From the NCBI GenBank assembly GCA_031385445.1, contig JANNBM010000004.1:1-64000 (forward strand): 64,000 nt of DNA, written 5' to 3'. Below are positions 52,189-59,693 of the stretch, one piece after another. Origin of the DNA: CAIYZT01 sp031385445 (GTDB lineage Bacteria; Pseudomonadota; Alphaproteobacteria; Rhodobacterales; Rhodobacteraceae). Both the position numbers and the translations under genes were made by a program. The notes below the pieces were generated by a model. The model saw only the letters and a list, made by a program, of their open reading frames with translations, did not search any database and was not told where the DNA came from. The first letter of the stretch is position 1, and each line of letters begins with the position of its first letter.

Positions 52189-52721
52189 TTTTCCATACAC
52201 TCCCGCAGGGAAATCAGGCCCCGGCGAAGCCATGTGCGCATGGTGTTCAGCGGCACGTCAAAGCGCGCGGCCAGATCATCATAGCTGAGCCCGTCCAGAT
52301 AGGCGCCCTTGACCGCCGCCGAGCGGTCCGGGTCCAGCCTGTCAAAACAGTCCTGAATGCGCCGCGCCTCGCCCTTGGCCACAAGACGCTGATCGGCGCG
52401 CAGGGTGGTATCGGGGATGTCCGCCATCGCATCGTCGCCGTCCGTCAGCGGCGGGCGCGCGCGAATCCGGTCGATGGCATGGTTGCGCGCGATGGTCACC
52501 AGCCAGCCCATCGCTGACCCGCGATCTGGGTCAAACTTGGCGGCGCGCAGCCAGACACGGGTGAAAACTTCTTGCAAGGCATCCTCTGCATCAGCCCTTT
52601 GACCTAGCATACGGATCAGAACCCCCAAAAGTTTCGCAGAGGTTCTGGCGTAAAGATCGGCAAAGGCCGCGCGGTCCTGCGCGGCGATGCGGATCAACAG
52701 GGGGCCAACGGGATCATCCAT
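52185..52721 (-). CDS. ECF RNA polymerase sigma factor, SigK-like
   Basis: A 178-residue sigma factor with region 2 (DAEDALQEVFTRVWLRAAKF, then GWLVTIARNHAIDRIRARPP) and region 4 (LDGLSYDDLAARFDVPLNTM, TWLRRGLISLRECM). It has no region 3 or extra domain. Paired with RskA by a four-base overlap. It starts 41 bases after the stop of the corrinoid activator gene, with little room for an own promoter, so it may be read through from that operon. Confidence 0.92.
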   Translation of the reverse strand: MDDPVGPLLIRIAAQDRAAFADLYARTSAKLLGVLIRMLGQRADAEDALQEVFTRVWLRAAKFDPDRGSAMGWLVTIARNHAIDRIRARPPLTDGDDAMADIPDTTLRADQRLVAKGEARRIQDCFDRLDPDRSAAVKGAYLDGLSYDDLAARFDVPLNTMRTWLRRGLISLRECMEK

Positions 52722-52762
52722 GCGCCGATGTTAGTGACCTTGCACGATTTGTCACCCCCCAC

Positions 52763-54799
52763 CTATCCACGCCGCCGTCTGCCCCGGTCGCCACCAGAGC
52801 CCGAGGTGTTGAACGAGACATCGGGCAGCGTCACGATCTTGGACAATTCGGGGAAGGTATCGACCGCGTTCGGAATGGCCGAGGCGGCAACGAAATGTTC
52901 CTGAAAACGCGGCTCGATGGCGGTTTCGACCTTGTGGATCTGCTGCACCGTCGCCTCGATCGCATCGCGCGCGGCGCGGCTGCACAGGGCAATGCGCGCG
53001 CCGGTTCCGGCTGCGTTGCCTGCCGAGGTGACACGGTCCAGCGGCACATCGGGGATCATGCCCAGAACCATGGCGTGTTTGGGCGAAATATGGGCGCCAA
53101 AGGCCCCGGCAAGGGTGACACGCGCCACGGTCTGCACGCCCATCTCGTCCATCAGCAGCTTGGCCCCGGCATAAAGCGCCGCCTTTGCCAGCTGGATCGC
53201 ACGGATGTCACCTTGGGTGACGGTGATTTTCGGGCCGCCATCAGGGCTGCCATCGTACAGCACATAGGAATGCGTGCGCCCCTCCGGCTCGCAGCGCGGC
53301 GTGCCGGTTTGATCGGGGCCGCCGATCAGACCGCTTTGATCGACAAGACCTGCCATGCGCATTTCCGCCACCGCCTCGATGATGCCCGAGCCGCAGATGC
53401 CGGTAATGCCCGATGCCGAGGTTTCGGCGGCAAAACCGGGATCGGTGTTCCACAGATCCGAACCAATAACGCGAAAGCGCGGCTCTTTGCTGACCGGATC
53501 AATTTCGACCCGCTCAATCGCGCCCGGTGCAGCGCGCTGGCCCGACGAGATCTGCGCGCCTTCAAAGGCAGGGCCGGTGGGGGAGGAGCAGGCAAGCACC
53601 CGGTCCTCATTTCCAAGCAGCAATTCGGCATTGGTGCCGACATCAACAATCAGCACCAGGTCTTTGGATTTGCTCGGTTCTTCCGAAAGCGCCACCGCCG
53701 CGCAATCGGCCCCGACATGGCCCGCGATGCATGGCAAAACATAGACACGGGCGCAATCGTGGATCGCGGTCAGGTCCAGATCAGACGCATTCAGCGTCAT
53801 GCTGGTGGAGGTGGCGAGCGCAAAGGGCGCTTGACCGAGTTCCACCGGATCAATGCCCATCAACAGGTGGTGCATGACCGGGTTCATTACAAAGACCACC
53901 TCAAAAATCGATTTGGGGTTGATCTTCGCCTCATCGGCAATGGATTTGGCCAGCGCATTGATCGCCTCACGCACGGCACGGGTCATTTCCACATCGCCGC
54001 CGGGGTTCATCATCGCATAGGACACCCGGCTCATCAGATCTTCGCCAAAGCGGATCTGCGGGTTCATCAAACCGGAAGAGGCAAGGACAGCGCCGTCTTC
54101 AAGACTGCACAGATGCGCGGCGATGGTGGTGGAGCCAAGATCGACGGCAAGCCCGTAAAGCCCGCCTTCATGAAAGCCGGGAAAGACGTCCAAAATGCGC
54201 GGCGCGGCGTCGTGGTTGCCGCGGTTCACAACAACGGTGGCCTTCCAGCCGCCTTTGCGCAGGGCAGGCTGAAGGCGGCGCAGGACGGGCAGGGTGGTGA
54301 CAGGATCCTCGATCTGCCATTGATCCTTCAGCGCTTGTTTCAGCCGCTCATAATCGCCCGAAGGCTCGTGCATGTCGGGCTCTGAAACCTCGACAAAATA
54401 GCTTCGGGTGGCGGGATCCATCACAATGTCGCGCTGCGTGGCAGATTTGCGGATGACCTGCTTGTGCACCTGACTTTCGGGCGGCACATCGACGACCACA
54501 TCGCCCATCACGCAGGCCTGACAGCCAAGGCGGCGACCCGGCGCCATGCCGCGCTTGGATTTGTAACGCTCTTCGACCGAATTCCATGGGCTGAGCGCAT
54601 CATCATCGACGATAACACCATGTTTGGAAAATGCGCCATAGCCGGGGGTGATCTGGCATTTGGAACAGATGCCGCGCCCGCCGCAGACCGAATCAAGATC
54701 GACGCCCAATTGGCGGGCGGCGGTCAGAACCGGGGTGCCAACGGAAAAGTGGCCCCGCTTGCCCGAGGGGGTGAAAATGACGAGAGCTTCTTTAGACAT
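52763..54799 (-). CDS. corrinoid activation ATPase (RACo/RamA-like, ferredoxin plus ASKHA domain)
   Basis: A 678-residue protein. Residues 1-105 form a 2Fe-2S ferredoxin domain with C39, C45, C48 and C93. A linker and the C-terminal ASKHA ATPase domain (DUF4445) follow, with GLAVDLGSTTIAAHL near residue 217, LIVDVGTNAELLLGNEDR near 380 and GICGSGIIEAVAEMRMAGL near 462. Such proteins reduce Co(II) corrinoid back to Co(I) at the cost of ATP and are needed for MttB-type methyl transfer. The C-terminus ends in SGSGGDRGRRRRG. ATG 54799 has GGAG six bases upstream on the minus strand. Confidence 0.92.
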   Translation of the reverse strand: MSKEALVIFTPSGKRGHFSVGTPVLTAARQLGVDLDSVCGGRGICSKCQITPGYGAFSKHGVIVDDDALSPWNSVEERYKSKRGMAPGRRLGCQACVMGDVVVDVPPESQVHKQVIRKSATQRDIVMDPATRSYFVEVSEPDMHEPSGDYERLKQALKDQWQIEDPVTTLPVLRRLQPALRKGGWKATVVVNRGNHDAAPRILDVFPGFHEGGLYGLAVDLGSTTIAAHLCSLEDGAVLASSGLMNPQIRFGEDLMSRVSYAMMNPGGDVEMTRAVREAINALAKSIADEAKINPKSIFEVVFVMNPVMHHLLMGIDPVELGQAPFALATSTSMTLNASDLDLTAIHDCARVYVLPCIAGHVGADCAAVALSEEPSKSKDLVLIVDVGTNAELLLGNEDRVLACSSPTGPAFEGAQISSGQRAAPGAIERVEIDPVSKEPRFRVIGSDLWNTDPGFAAETSASGITGICGSGIIEAVAEMRMAGLVDQSGLIGGPDQTGTPRCEPEGRTHSYVLYDGSPDGGPKITVTQGDIRAIQLAKAALYAGAKLLMDEMGVQTVARVTLAGAFGAHISPKHAMVLGMIPDVPLDRVTSAGNAAGTGARIALCSRAARDAIEATVQQIHKVETAIEPRFQEHFVAASAIPNAVDTFPELSKIVTLPDVSFNTSGSGGDRGRRRRG

Positions 54800-54805
54800 C
54801 AGGGA

Positions 54806-54830
54806 CTCCTGCGCACACCCTTGGTGCGCA
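54806..54830 (-). promoter_or_regulatory. hairpin touching the ribosome site of the activator gene
   Basis: TGCGCAC (54830-54824 on the minus strand) pairs with GTGCGCA (54816-54810), loop of seven bases, and GGAG (54809-54806) follows at once. It could tune translation. Inferred. Confidence 0.4.
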
Positions 54831-54916
54831 AGGTCGTTTTAGGCGTTGAGAGGGCAGGTTCAATGCCTGTTTGCGTCGTTTGACGATGTTGTTGCGGCCA
54901 GAACGCGGGCTGGGCA

Positions 54917-54966
54917 CGAATTTTCTGCGAAAACTCAGGGCCAAGAGATTTTTCGCAGAAAAATCG
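54917..54966. repeat. paired dyads in the leader of the activator gene
   Basis: TTTTCTGCGAAAA (54921-54933) and TTTTCGCAGAAAA (54950-54962) are perfect inverted copies 16 bases apart, extending with one mismatch to 17 bases on each side (54917-54933, 54950-54966). Each copy is itself a dyad of the form TTTTCNNNGAAAA. In this GC-rich sequence the AT-rich pairs stand out. Confidence 0.8.
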
Positions 54967-54971
54967 TTCGG

Positions 54972-55196
54972 TCAAAAGTGCATCTGAACCCGGCCGGAAT
55001 GGCAAATGACAATCAGTTGGTCACGCGTTTCCAAAAGGTGAAAGCCGCGCCGACGCACCTCGTCCACAAAAAGGTCACGGCCAATTTCGTTGGCAACCCA
55101 AGTTCGATTGCGCCGGATGACCCCTGCATTTGCAACAGCCTTGGCGGAAAAAACCTGATCGATCCAAAATTGCGGGGTGGAGATGCGCTGTTCCAT
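54972..55196 (-). CDS. small conserved-type hypothetical protein in the C1 operon
   Basis: A 74-residue protein, ATG 55196 to 54972, starting MEQRISTPQFWIDQVFSAKA with NEIGRDLFVDEVRRRGFHLL in the middle. I do not recognise a functional domain. It sits 34 bases after the methyltransferase gene and before the 172-base leader of the activator gene, in the same direction as both. Composition is like its neighbours. Probably real, function unknown. Confidence 0.6.
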   Translation of the reverse strand: MEQRISTPQFWIDQVFSAKAVANAGVIRRNRTWVANEIGRDLFVDEVRRRGFHLLETRDQLIVICHSGRVQMHF

Positions 55197-55230
55197 GGGG
55201 CGAGATTACCGCCCCATGGTTAATGTCTCC

Positions 55231-56211
55231 TTAAGCGCGGCCGCGTCGCCCGCCCCGGCGTCCGCCCGCGGCGGTGGTGGCGGCGGCCGATGCCTCGGCA
55301 AAGGACAAACCGCCCTCGACCGCTTCGAGGATCTTGGAAAATTTGATCCACTCGCCGCCGTTCGCATCATGGTTCATCAGCATATTCGCCGCGCGAATCG
55401 CCTCCATTTCAACCTGGCGAACCGGGTTCATGATCGCCGAAGTCATGCCTGCAGCGATTGCCATCGGCAAAAATGCGGCGTTCACGCCGTGGCGCTGGGG
55501 CAGGCCGAACGAAATGTTCGACGCGCCGCAGGTGGTGTTCACACCCAATTCTTCGCGCAACCGGCGCACCAGTGCAAACACCTGATTGCCCGCCGTCGCC
55601 ATGGCACCGATCGGCATAACCAGAGGATCCACAACGATATCATGCGCAGGAATGCCGAAATCGGCCGCGCGCTGGACGATCTTTTTCGCAACAGCAAAGC
55701 GCACGTCCGGGTCTTCACTGATGCCGGTATCGTCGTTGGAAATCGCCACGACCGGCACGTTGTATTTCTTTACCAAGGGCAGAACCAGCTCCAGCCGGTC
55801 TTCCTCACCGGTGACGGAGTTCAGCAACGGGCGCCCCTCGCAAGCCATCAGCCCCGCCTCAAGCGCGCCGGGAACCGAGCTGTCGATGCACAATGGCACA
55901 TCGACCACGCCTTGCACCATTTCGATCAGCGCCTTCATCAAGGGCGGTTCGACAAAATTATTGTCGGCATAGCGCGGGTCTTTGGCCATCATATTGGTGA
56001 AAACTGCGCCCGAATTGATATCGAGCACCGTCGCGCCGCAAGCGACCTGCTCCAGCGCATCACGCAAAACGGTGTCGAAATTGCCCATCTCCAACTCGGC
56101 CGCCAGCTTTTTGCGGCCCGTCGGATTGATCCGCTCACCGATCACGGTGAAGGGTTCATCAAAGCCGATGATGACGGTTTTTGTTTTAGATTCCAGAACG
56201 GTACGGGTCAT
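55231..56211 (-). CDS. methyltetrahydrofolate:corrinoid methyltransferase family protein (MtgA/MtrH/DHPS-like)
   Basis: A 326-residue protein with a pterin-binding TIM barrel: FTVIGERINPTGRKKLAAEL near residue 21, GATVLDINSGAVF near 59, PLCIDSSVPGALEAGL near 106, LNSVTGEE near 130 and VVDPLVMPIGA near 193. It would move the methyl group from methyl-corrinoid protein to tetrahydrofolate (or the reverse). The C-terminal tail, GGRRGGRRGRA, is strongly basic. ATG 56211 is 15 bases after the metF-like gene. The ribosome site is weak, so translation may be coupled. Confidence 0.9.
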   Translation of the reverse strand: MTRTVLESKTKTVIIGFDEPFTVIGERINPTGRKKLAAELEMGNFDTVLRDALEQVACGATVLDINSGAVFTNMMAKDPRYADNNFVEPPLMKALIEMVQGVVDVPLCIDSSVPGALEAGLMACEGRPLLNSVTGEEDRLELVLPLVKKYNVPVVAISNDDTGISEDPDVRFAVAKKIVQRAADFGIPAHDIVVDPLVMPIGAMATAGNQVFALVRRLREELGVNTTCGASNISFGLPQRHGVNAAFLPMAIAAGMTSAIMNPVRQVEMEAIRAANMLMNHDANGGEWIKFSKILEAVEGGLSFAEASAAATTAAGGRRGGRRGRA

Positions 56212-56226
56212 TGTTAAACCAATCTC

Positions 56227-57138
56227 TTAAGCGTTTGCAGGCCGGCCCGACGCGCCGCCGTTGTCTGTGACCCATTGGGCGTTCGTCTTTATGCCGCCGA
56301 GGGGGAAGAAATGCACCTGTTCGATGCCAAAGCCGGGGATTTTGGCCTTATGCGCGGCCAGCTCAGCCACCACATCGGTCGGCTCATACGGCAAAAGCAG
56401 TTTGGTCACATCCATGGCGCGCTTTTGCAGCACGCGCAGGCTGGGGCCAACTCCGCAGGCAATGGCGAATTTGATCAGGGTTTGCAATTTGGCGGGCCCC
56501 GCGATGCCGATGTGGACCGGCAGCTTGATGCCCTCGGCCGCAAGCCGGTCCACCCAAGCGATCACCGGGGCGGATTCAAAGCAAAACTGCGTTGCCATGG
56601 CCATTTTGGCATCGCAGCGCTCGGCAAAAGCCGACTTCCAACGCGCCGCTTCCATCACCATGCGGTCCGATCCGTCTGGATCAATGTCCTTGTTGCCCTC
56701 GGGGTGGCCAGCGACGTGCAGATTTTTGAAACCCGCAAAAGCCCCGCTTTCCAAAAGCTGCATCGAGGTTGAATAGTCGCCAACCGGGGCCGCGACGCCG
56801 CCTGCAAGCAAAAGTCCCTGCGAGACGCCGACCTCTTTGTACCGCGCGGTCCAATCGGCCAGCGTCGCCTTGTCCTTGATGATCCGCGCGGGGAAATGCG
56901 GCATGACATCATAGCCTTCGGCGCTGATGCGTTTGGCGGTGGCCACCATATCTTCAATCGATGTGCCGTCGATATGGGCAATGTAGACCCGGGTTCCGCG
57001 CGGCAAAAGCGCCCGGAAATCGTCGATCTTTTCGGCCGTGCGCGGCATCACTTCGATGGAGTAGCCCTGCAGAAATGCCTCCACCTCGGCGGCATCGCGG
57101 GCGGGGGCGGTATCTTTGCGGAAAAAGCTCAGAGCCAT
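56227..57138 (-). CDS. metF: methylenetetrahydrofolate reductase-like protein
   Basis: A 303-residue TIM-barrel protein of the MetF family: YSIEVMPRTAEKIDDFRALL near residue 26, PHFPARIIKDKATL near 80, FKNLHVAGHPEGNKDIDPDG near 137, AMATQFCFESAPVIAWVDRL near 179 and GIAGPAKLQTLIKFA near 205. It interconverts methyl- and methylene-tetrahydrofolate. Next to a methyltetrahydrofolate methyltransferase it may run in the oxidative direction to feed methyl groups into C1 oxidation. That direction is inferred. ATG 57138 has GAAGGA upstream. Confidence 0.88.
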   Translation of the reverse strand: MALSFFRKDTAPARDAAEVEAFLQGYSIEVMPRTAEKIDDFRALLPRGTRVYIAHIDGTSIEDMVATAKRISAEGYDVMPHFPARIIKDKATLADWTARYKEVGVSQGLLLAGGVAAPVGDYSTSMQLLESGAFAGFKNLHVAGHPEGNKDIDPDGSDRMVMEAARWKSAFAERCDAKMAMATQFCFESAPVIAWVDRLAAEGIKLPVHIGIAGPAKLQTLIKFAIACGVGPSLRVLQKRAMDVTKLLLPYEPTDVVAELAAHKAKIPGFGIEQVHFFPLGGIKTNAQWVTDNGGASGRPANA

Positions 57139-57172
57139 GGGGCGTCCTTCGGCTGGCGTGGATTGGCGGATG

Positions 57173-57478
57173 TCAGGGCTTGGCGGCCCAGCCTTCGGCG
57201 TTGATCAGGGTTTTAAGATGCTCGGTGTCATAGTCCGCTTCAAGCTTTGCGGCCACGTCGCGGGCGACATCTTCTTGTTCGCCGTCCACCTCGTAGGGGG
57301 CGGCTTTGCGCCATTCGGCAAGGTAGGCGTCGGCATCCTTGGCGCCGATTTTCATCGCGCAGCGGTCGATCGCCTGCTCGAATCGTTCGCTTAATTGCAC
57401 CTTGGCGGCACGGCGGCCCTTGCCGACGATGACCTGCGCCGGAATGTCGCGCCAGAAAACTATTATCACGTCCGCCAT
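57173..57478 (-). CDS. PF13769-type 'virulence factor' domain protein
   Basis: A 101-residue acidic protein starting MADVIIVFWRDIPAQVIVGK. It resembles the small 'Virulence_fact' family, whose name has no proven basis, and which is often found next to metF-like genes in Rhodobacteraceae as far as I recall. First gene of the minus-strand C1 operon, 34 bases before metF. A perfect TTGACA lies at 57583-57578 upstream, without a clear -10 partner. Function unknown. Confidence 0.8.
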   Translation of the reverse strand: MADVIIVFWRDIPAQVIVGKGRRAAKVQLSERFEQAIDRCAMKIGAKDADAYLAEWRKAAPYEVDGEQEDVARDVAAKLEADYDTEHLKTLINAEGWAAKP

Positions 57479-57704
57479 TTCATTCCGTTCCTGCTTCATT
57501 TGGTGTGATCGTTCTAGGCGTTCAGTTGCGACAATAAGGGTCGGTTTTCGACATAGCGCGTGTTGCCTGCGACCCTGTGTCAATTGCGCTTAGCGATACA
57601 TCACCGCGACGGGGCTGAGAAGCGGTGCGTTTGGAAAAGCATTCATGGTCATGATGAAGCGTTGGACCCTGGACGGCCTTTCCCTTGCCACAGCCGGGCA
57701 AGCG

Positions 57705-57723
57705 GGTTAGCGTGACGGTAACC
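57705..57723. promoter_or_regulatory. 19-bp dyad before the Ppx/GppA gene
   Basis: GGTTAGCGT, central G, ACGGTAACC: eight of nine pairs match. It is 18 bases before the start codon and just before the GGAGGG ribosome site. It could be an operator. It shares only GTTAGCG with the zwf site. Confidence 0.4.
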
Positions 57724-57740
57724 ACATATGGAGGGCGATT

Positions 57741-58871
57741 ATGACGCCCCTGCGTCCCCGGGAAGCGGACGCCGAAGGTCTGACGGTTGATGTGCCCGCA
57801 GGCATATCCCAAGCAGATCTTGCCGCCGCATCCCCAAGCCCCGGTCAGGGACAGCTTTACGCTGCGCTTGATCTGGGTACGAATTCGTGCCGGATGCTGA
57901 TTGCCCAACCAAAAGGCAGTCAGTTTGAAGTCATGGACAGTTTTTCCAAGACCGTGCAGCTGGGGGCCGGGCTGGAAGCGTCGGGGCGGCTCAGCCGGGC
58001 GTCGATGTCGCGCACAATCCAGGCGCTGCGGATTTGCCACCAAAAGATTGAAAAGCATCAGGTCAAAAGAATGCGGCTGGTCGCGACCGAAGCGTGCCGG
58101 CGCGCGCGCAATGCCAAGGACTTTATCCGGCAAGTGCGGCGCGAGACGGGTCTGCAGTTGGAAATCATCGCGCCCGAAGAAGAGGCGCGGCTGGCGGTGA
58201 TTTCCTGCGCGCCCTTGGTTGCGGCAAGCACGGAGCAGCTTTTGGTCGTCGATATCGGCGGGGGATCGACCGAACTGGTGTGGATTGATCTGTCCAAGGT
58301 GGCGCCAAAGGAACGCTCGCGCGCGATCATGCAGATGCATTCGGGCTTTAACGGCGGCGCGGCAAAGGTTGTGGACTGGATCTCGGTGCCGCTGGGGGTT
58401 GCGACGCTGAAGGACCAGTTTCAGGATGTCGAAGACGACGGCGCGCGTTTTGCGCTGATGAGCTGGTTTTTTGAGGAGAATCTGGCCAGTTTCTCGCCCT
58501 ATTACGCGCAGGCGCCGCGGGCGGGGTTTCAGATTATCGGCACCAGCGGCACAGTGACGACGGTGGCGGCCAGTTTCCTTGGCCTGCGCCGTTATGACCG
58601 GGCCAAGGTGGACGGACTTTTGATGACCTCGGCGCAGATCGACTTTGTCATTCGGGATTACCTTGCGCTGGGGCCAGATGGGCGTAAGAACGACCCGCGC
58701 ATCGGGCGCGACCGGCACACGCTGATCATGTCGGGGGCGGCGATTTTGCAGGCTTTGATGCGGATTTGGCCAACGGACCGGCTAAGTGTCGCGGACCGGG
58801 GCCTGCGCGAGGGTTTGCTTTACGCGCAGATGAGCGCGGACGGCATTTTGGAAGACGGACCAGACTTATGA
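57741..58871 (+). CDS. Ppx/GppA family phosphatase
   Basis: A 376-residue ASKHA-fold hydrolase. LYAALDLGTNSCRMLIAQP near residue 39 and VVDIGGGSTELVWIDL near residue 170 are the two phosphate loops, with EACRRARNAKDFI near 120. It would hydrolyse polyphosphate or pppGpp, which one cannot be told from the sequence. It is shorter than E. coli Ppx (513 residues) because C-terminal HD-like domains are absent. It overlaps rlmE by four bases (ATGA). Confidence 0.93.
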   Translation: MTPLRPREADAEGLTVDVPAGISQADLAAASPSPGQGQLYAALDLGTNSCRMLIAQPKGSQFEVMDSFSKTVQLGAGLEASGRLSRASMSRTIQALRICHQKIEKHQVKRMRLVATEACRRARNAKDFIRQVRRETGLQLEIIAPEEEARLAVISCAPLVAASTEQLLVVDIGGGSTELVWIDLSKVAPKERSRAIMQMHSGFNGGAAKVVDWISVPLGVATLKDQFQDVEDDGARFALMSWFFEENLASFSPYYAQAPRAGFQIIGTSGTVTTVAASFLGLRRYDRAKVDGLLMTSAQIDFVIRDYLALGPDGRKNDPRIGRDRHTLIMSGAAILQALMRIWPTDRLSVADRGLREGLLYAQMSADGILEDGPDL

Positions 58872-59623
58872 CCGGCGACGGCAAAACGGGCGAAAAGAAC
58901 ACATCAGGGCGCGGGCAACGCGATCTGCGGGTGCGGGTCAAAACCGCCAAGGGGCGCAAGCTGTCCTCGACACTGTGGCTGGAGCGGCAGTTGAACGATC
59001 CTTACGTGATCCGCGCCAAGAAAGAGGGCTTTCGTGGGCGGGCGGCGTATAAGATCATGGAATTGGATGATAAATACGGATTCTTGAAGCCGGGCGCGCG
59101 CGTGGTTGACCTGGGATGTGCGCCGGGAGGGTGGTGCCAGATCGCGGTGGAGCGGGTGAACGCGCTAAGCCAGAACCCCAAAAAGTCGCAGGGCCGGGTG
59201 TTGGGCGTGGATTTGCAAGAGGTGGATGCGATCACCGGGGCCGAGATCCATGTGCTTGATTTTCTGGCCGAGGAAGCGGATGGGCTGGTCAAGGGCTGGC
59301 TTGGCGGCAAGGCGGATGTGGTGTTGTCCGACATGGCGGCGGCGTCGAGCGGGCATAAGGGCACCGACCATTTGCGCATCGTGGCGCTGGTGGAGGCCGC
59401 GCTGGACTTTGCCTTTGACGTGTTGGACGAGGGCGGCACCTTTGTGGCCAAGGTTCTGGCGGGCGGGGCCGAAAATGAGATGCAGACGCTGCTGAAGAAG
59501 AATTTCCGCAAAGTGGCGAACGTGAAGCCACCCGCATCGCGCAGCGACAGTTCCGAAAAATTTGTTGTGGCGCAGGGATTCCGCGCCCGGACGCCCGCGC
59601 CTGACGGTGAAGTCTCGCAGTGA
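58868..59623 (+). CDS. rlmE: 23S rRNA 2'-O-methyltransferase (FtsJ/RrmJ)
   Basis: A 251-residue enzyme methylating the ribose of a uridine (U2552 in E. coli) in the ribosomal A loop. The SAM loop VVDLGCAPGGWCQIAVERVN is near residue 80, the catalytic tetrad K-D-K-E is seen in RAAYKIMELDD, LSDMAAASSGHKGTDHLR and FVAKVLAGGAEN. The basic N-terminal extension (residues 1-40) is about 30 residues longer than in E. coli. ATG 58868 overlaps the Ppx/GppA stop. Confidence 0.95.
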   Translation: MTGDGKTGEKNTSGRGQRDLRVRVKTAKGRKLSSTLWLERQLNDPYVIRAKKEGFRGRAAYKIMELDDKYGFLKPGARVVDLGCAPGGWCQIAVERVNALSQNPKKSQGRVLGVDLQEVDAITGAEIHVLDFLAEEADGLVKGWLGGKADVVLSDMAAASSGHKGTDHLRIVALVEAALDFAFDVLDEGGTFVAKVLAGGAENEMQTLLKKNFRKVANVKPPASRSDSSEKFVVAQGFRARTPAPDGEVSQ

Positions 59624-59636
59624 TCACGATAAAATG

Positions 59637-59661
59637 AAAGGCGCCCGCAAAGGCGCCTTTT
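59637..59661. terminator. terminator after rlmE
   Basis: A nine-base stem (AAAGGCGCC, 59637-59645, with 59652-59660), six-base loop and TTTT at the end. The minus strand reads CATTTTATC after it, so it may serve the convergent DUF882 gene too. Confidence 0.75.
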
Positions 59662-59693
59662 GGGTCATCCCAGCCTGACCTTTGTCGAAGAGT

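Noticed and set aside
52895..54385. 496-codon open frame on the plus strand opposite the corrinoid activator
   Set aside because: Shadow of the activator, whose ferredoxin and ASKHA motifs are intact.
54800..54971. Cobalamin riboswitch in the leader of the corrinoid activator
   Set aside because: No B12-box-like conserved core was found by eye, and the leader at 172 bases is short for the full element. A covariance model search would settle it.
57706..57717. Third copy of the glgP/zwf operator before the Ppx/GppA gene
   Set aside because: Only 8 of 12 positions match (GTTAGCG and one more). The local dyad is a different one with another centre.
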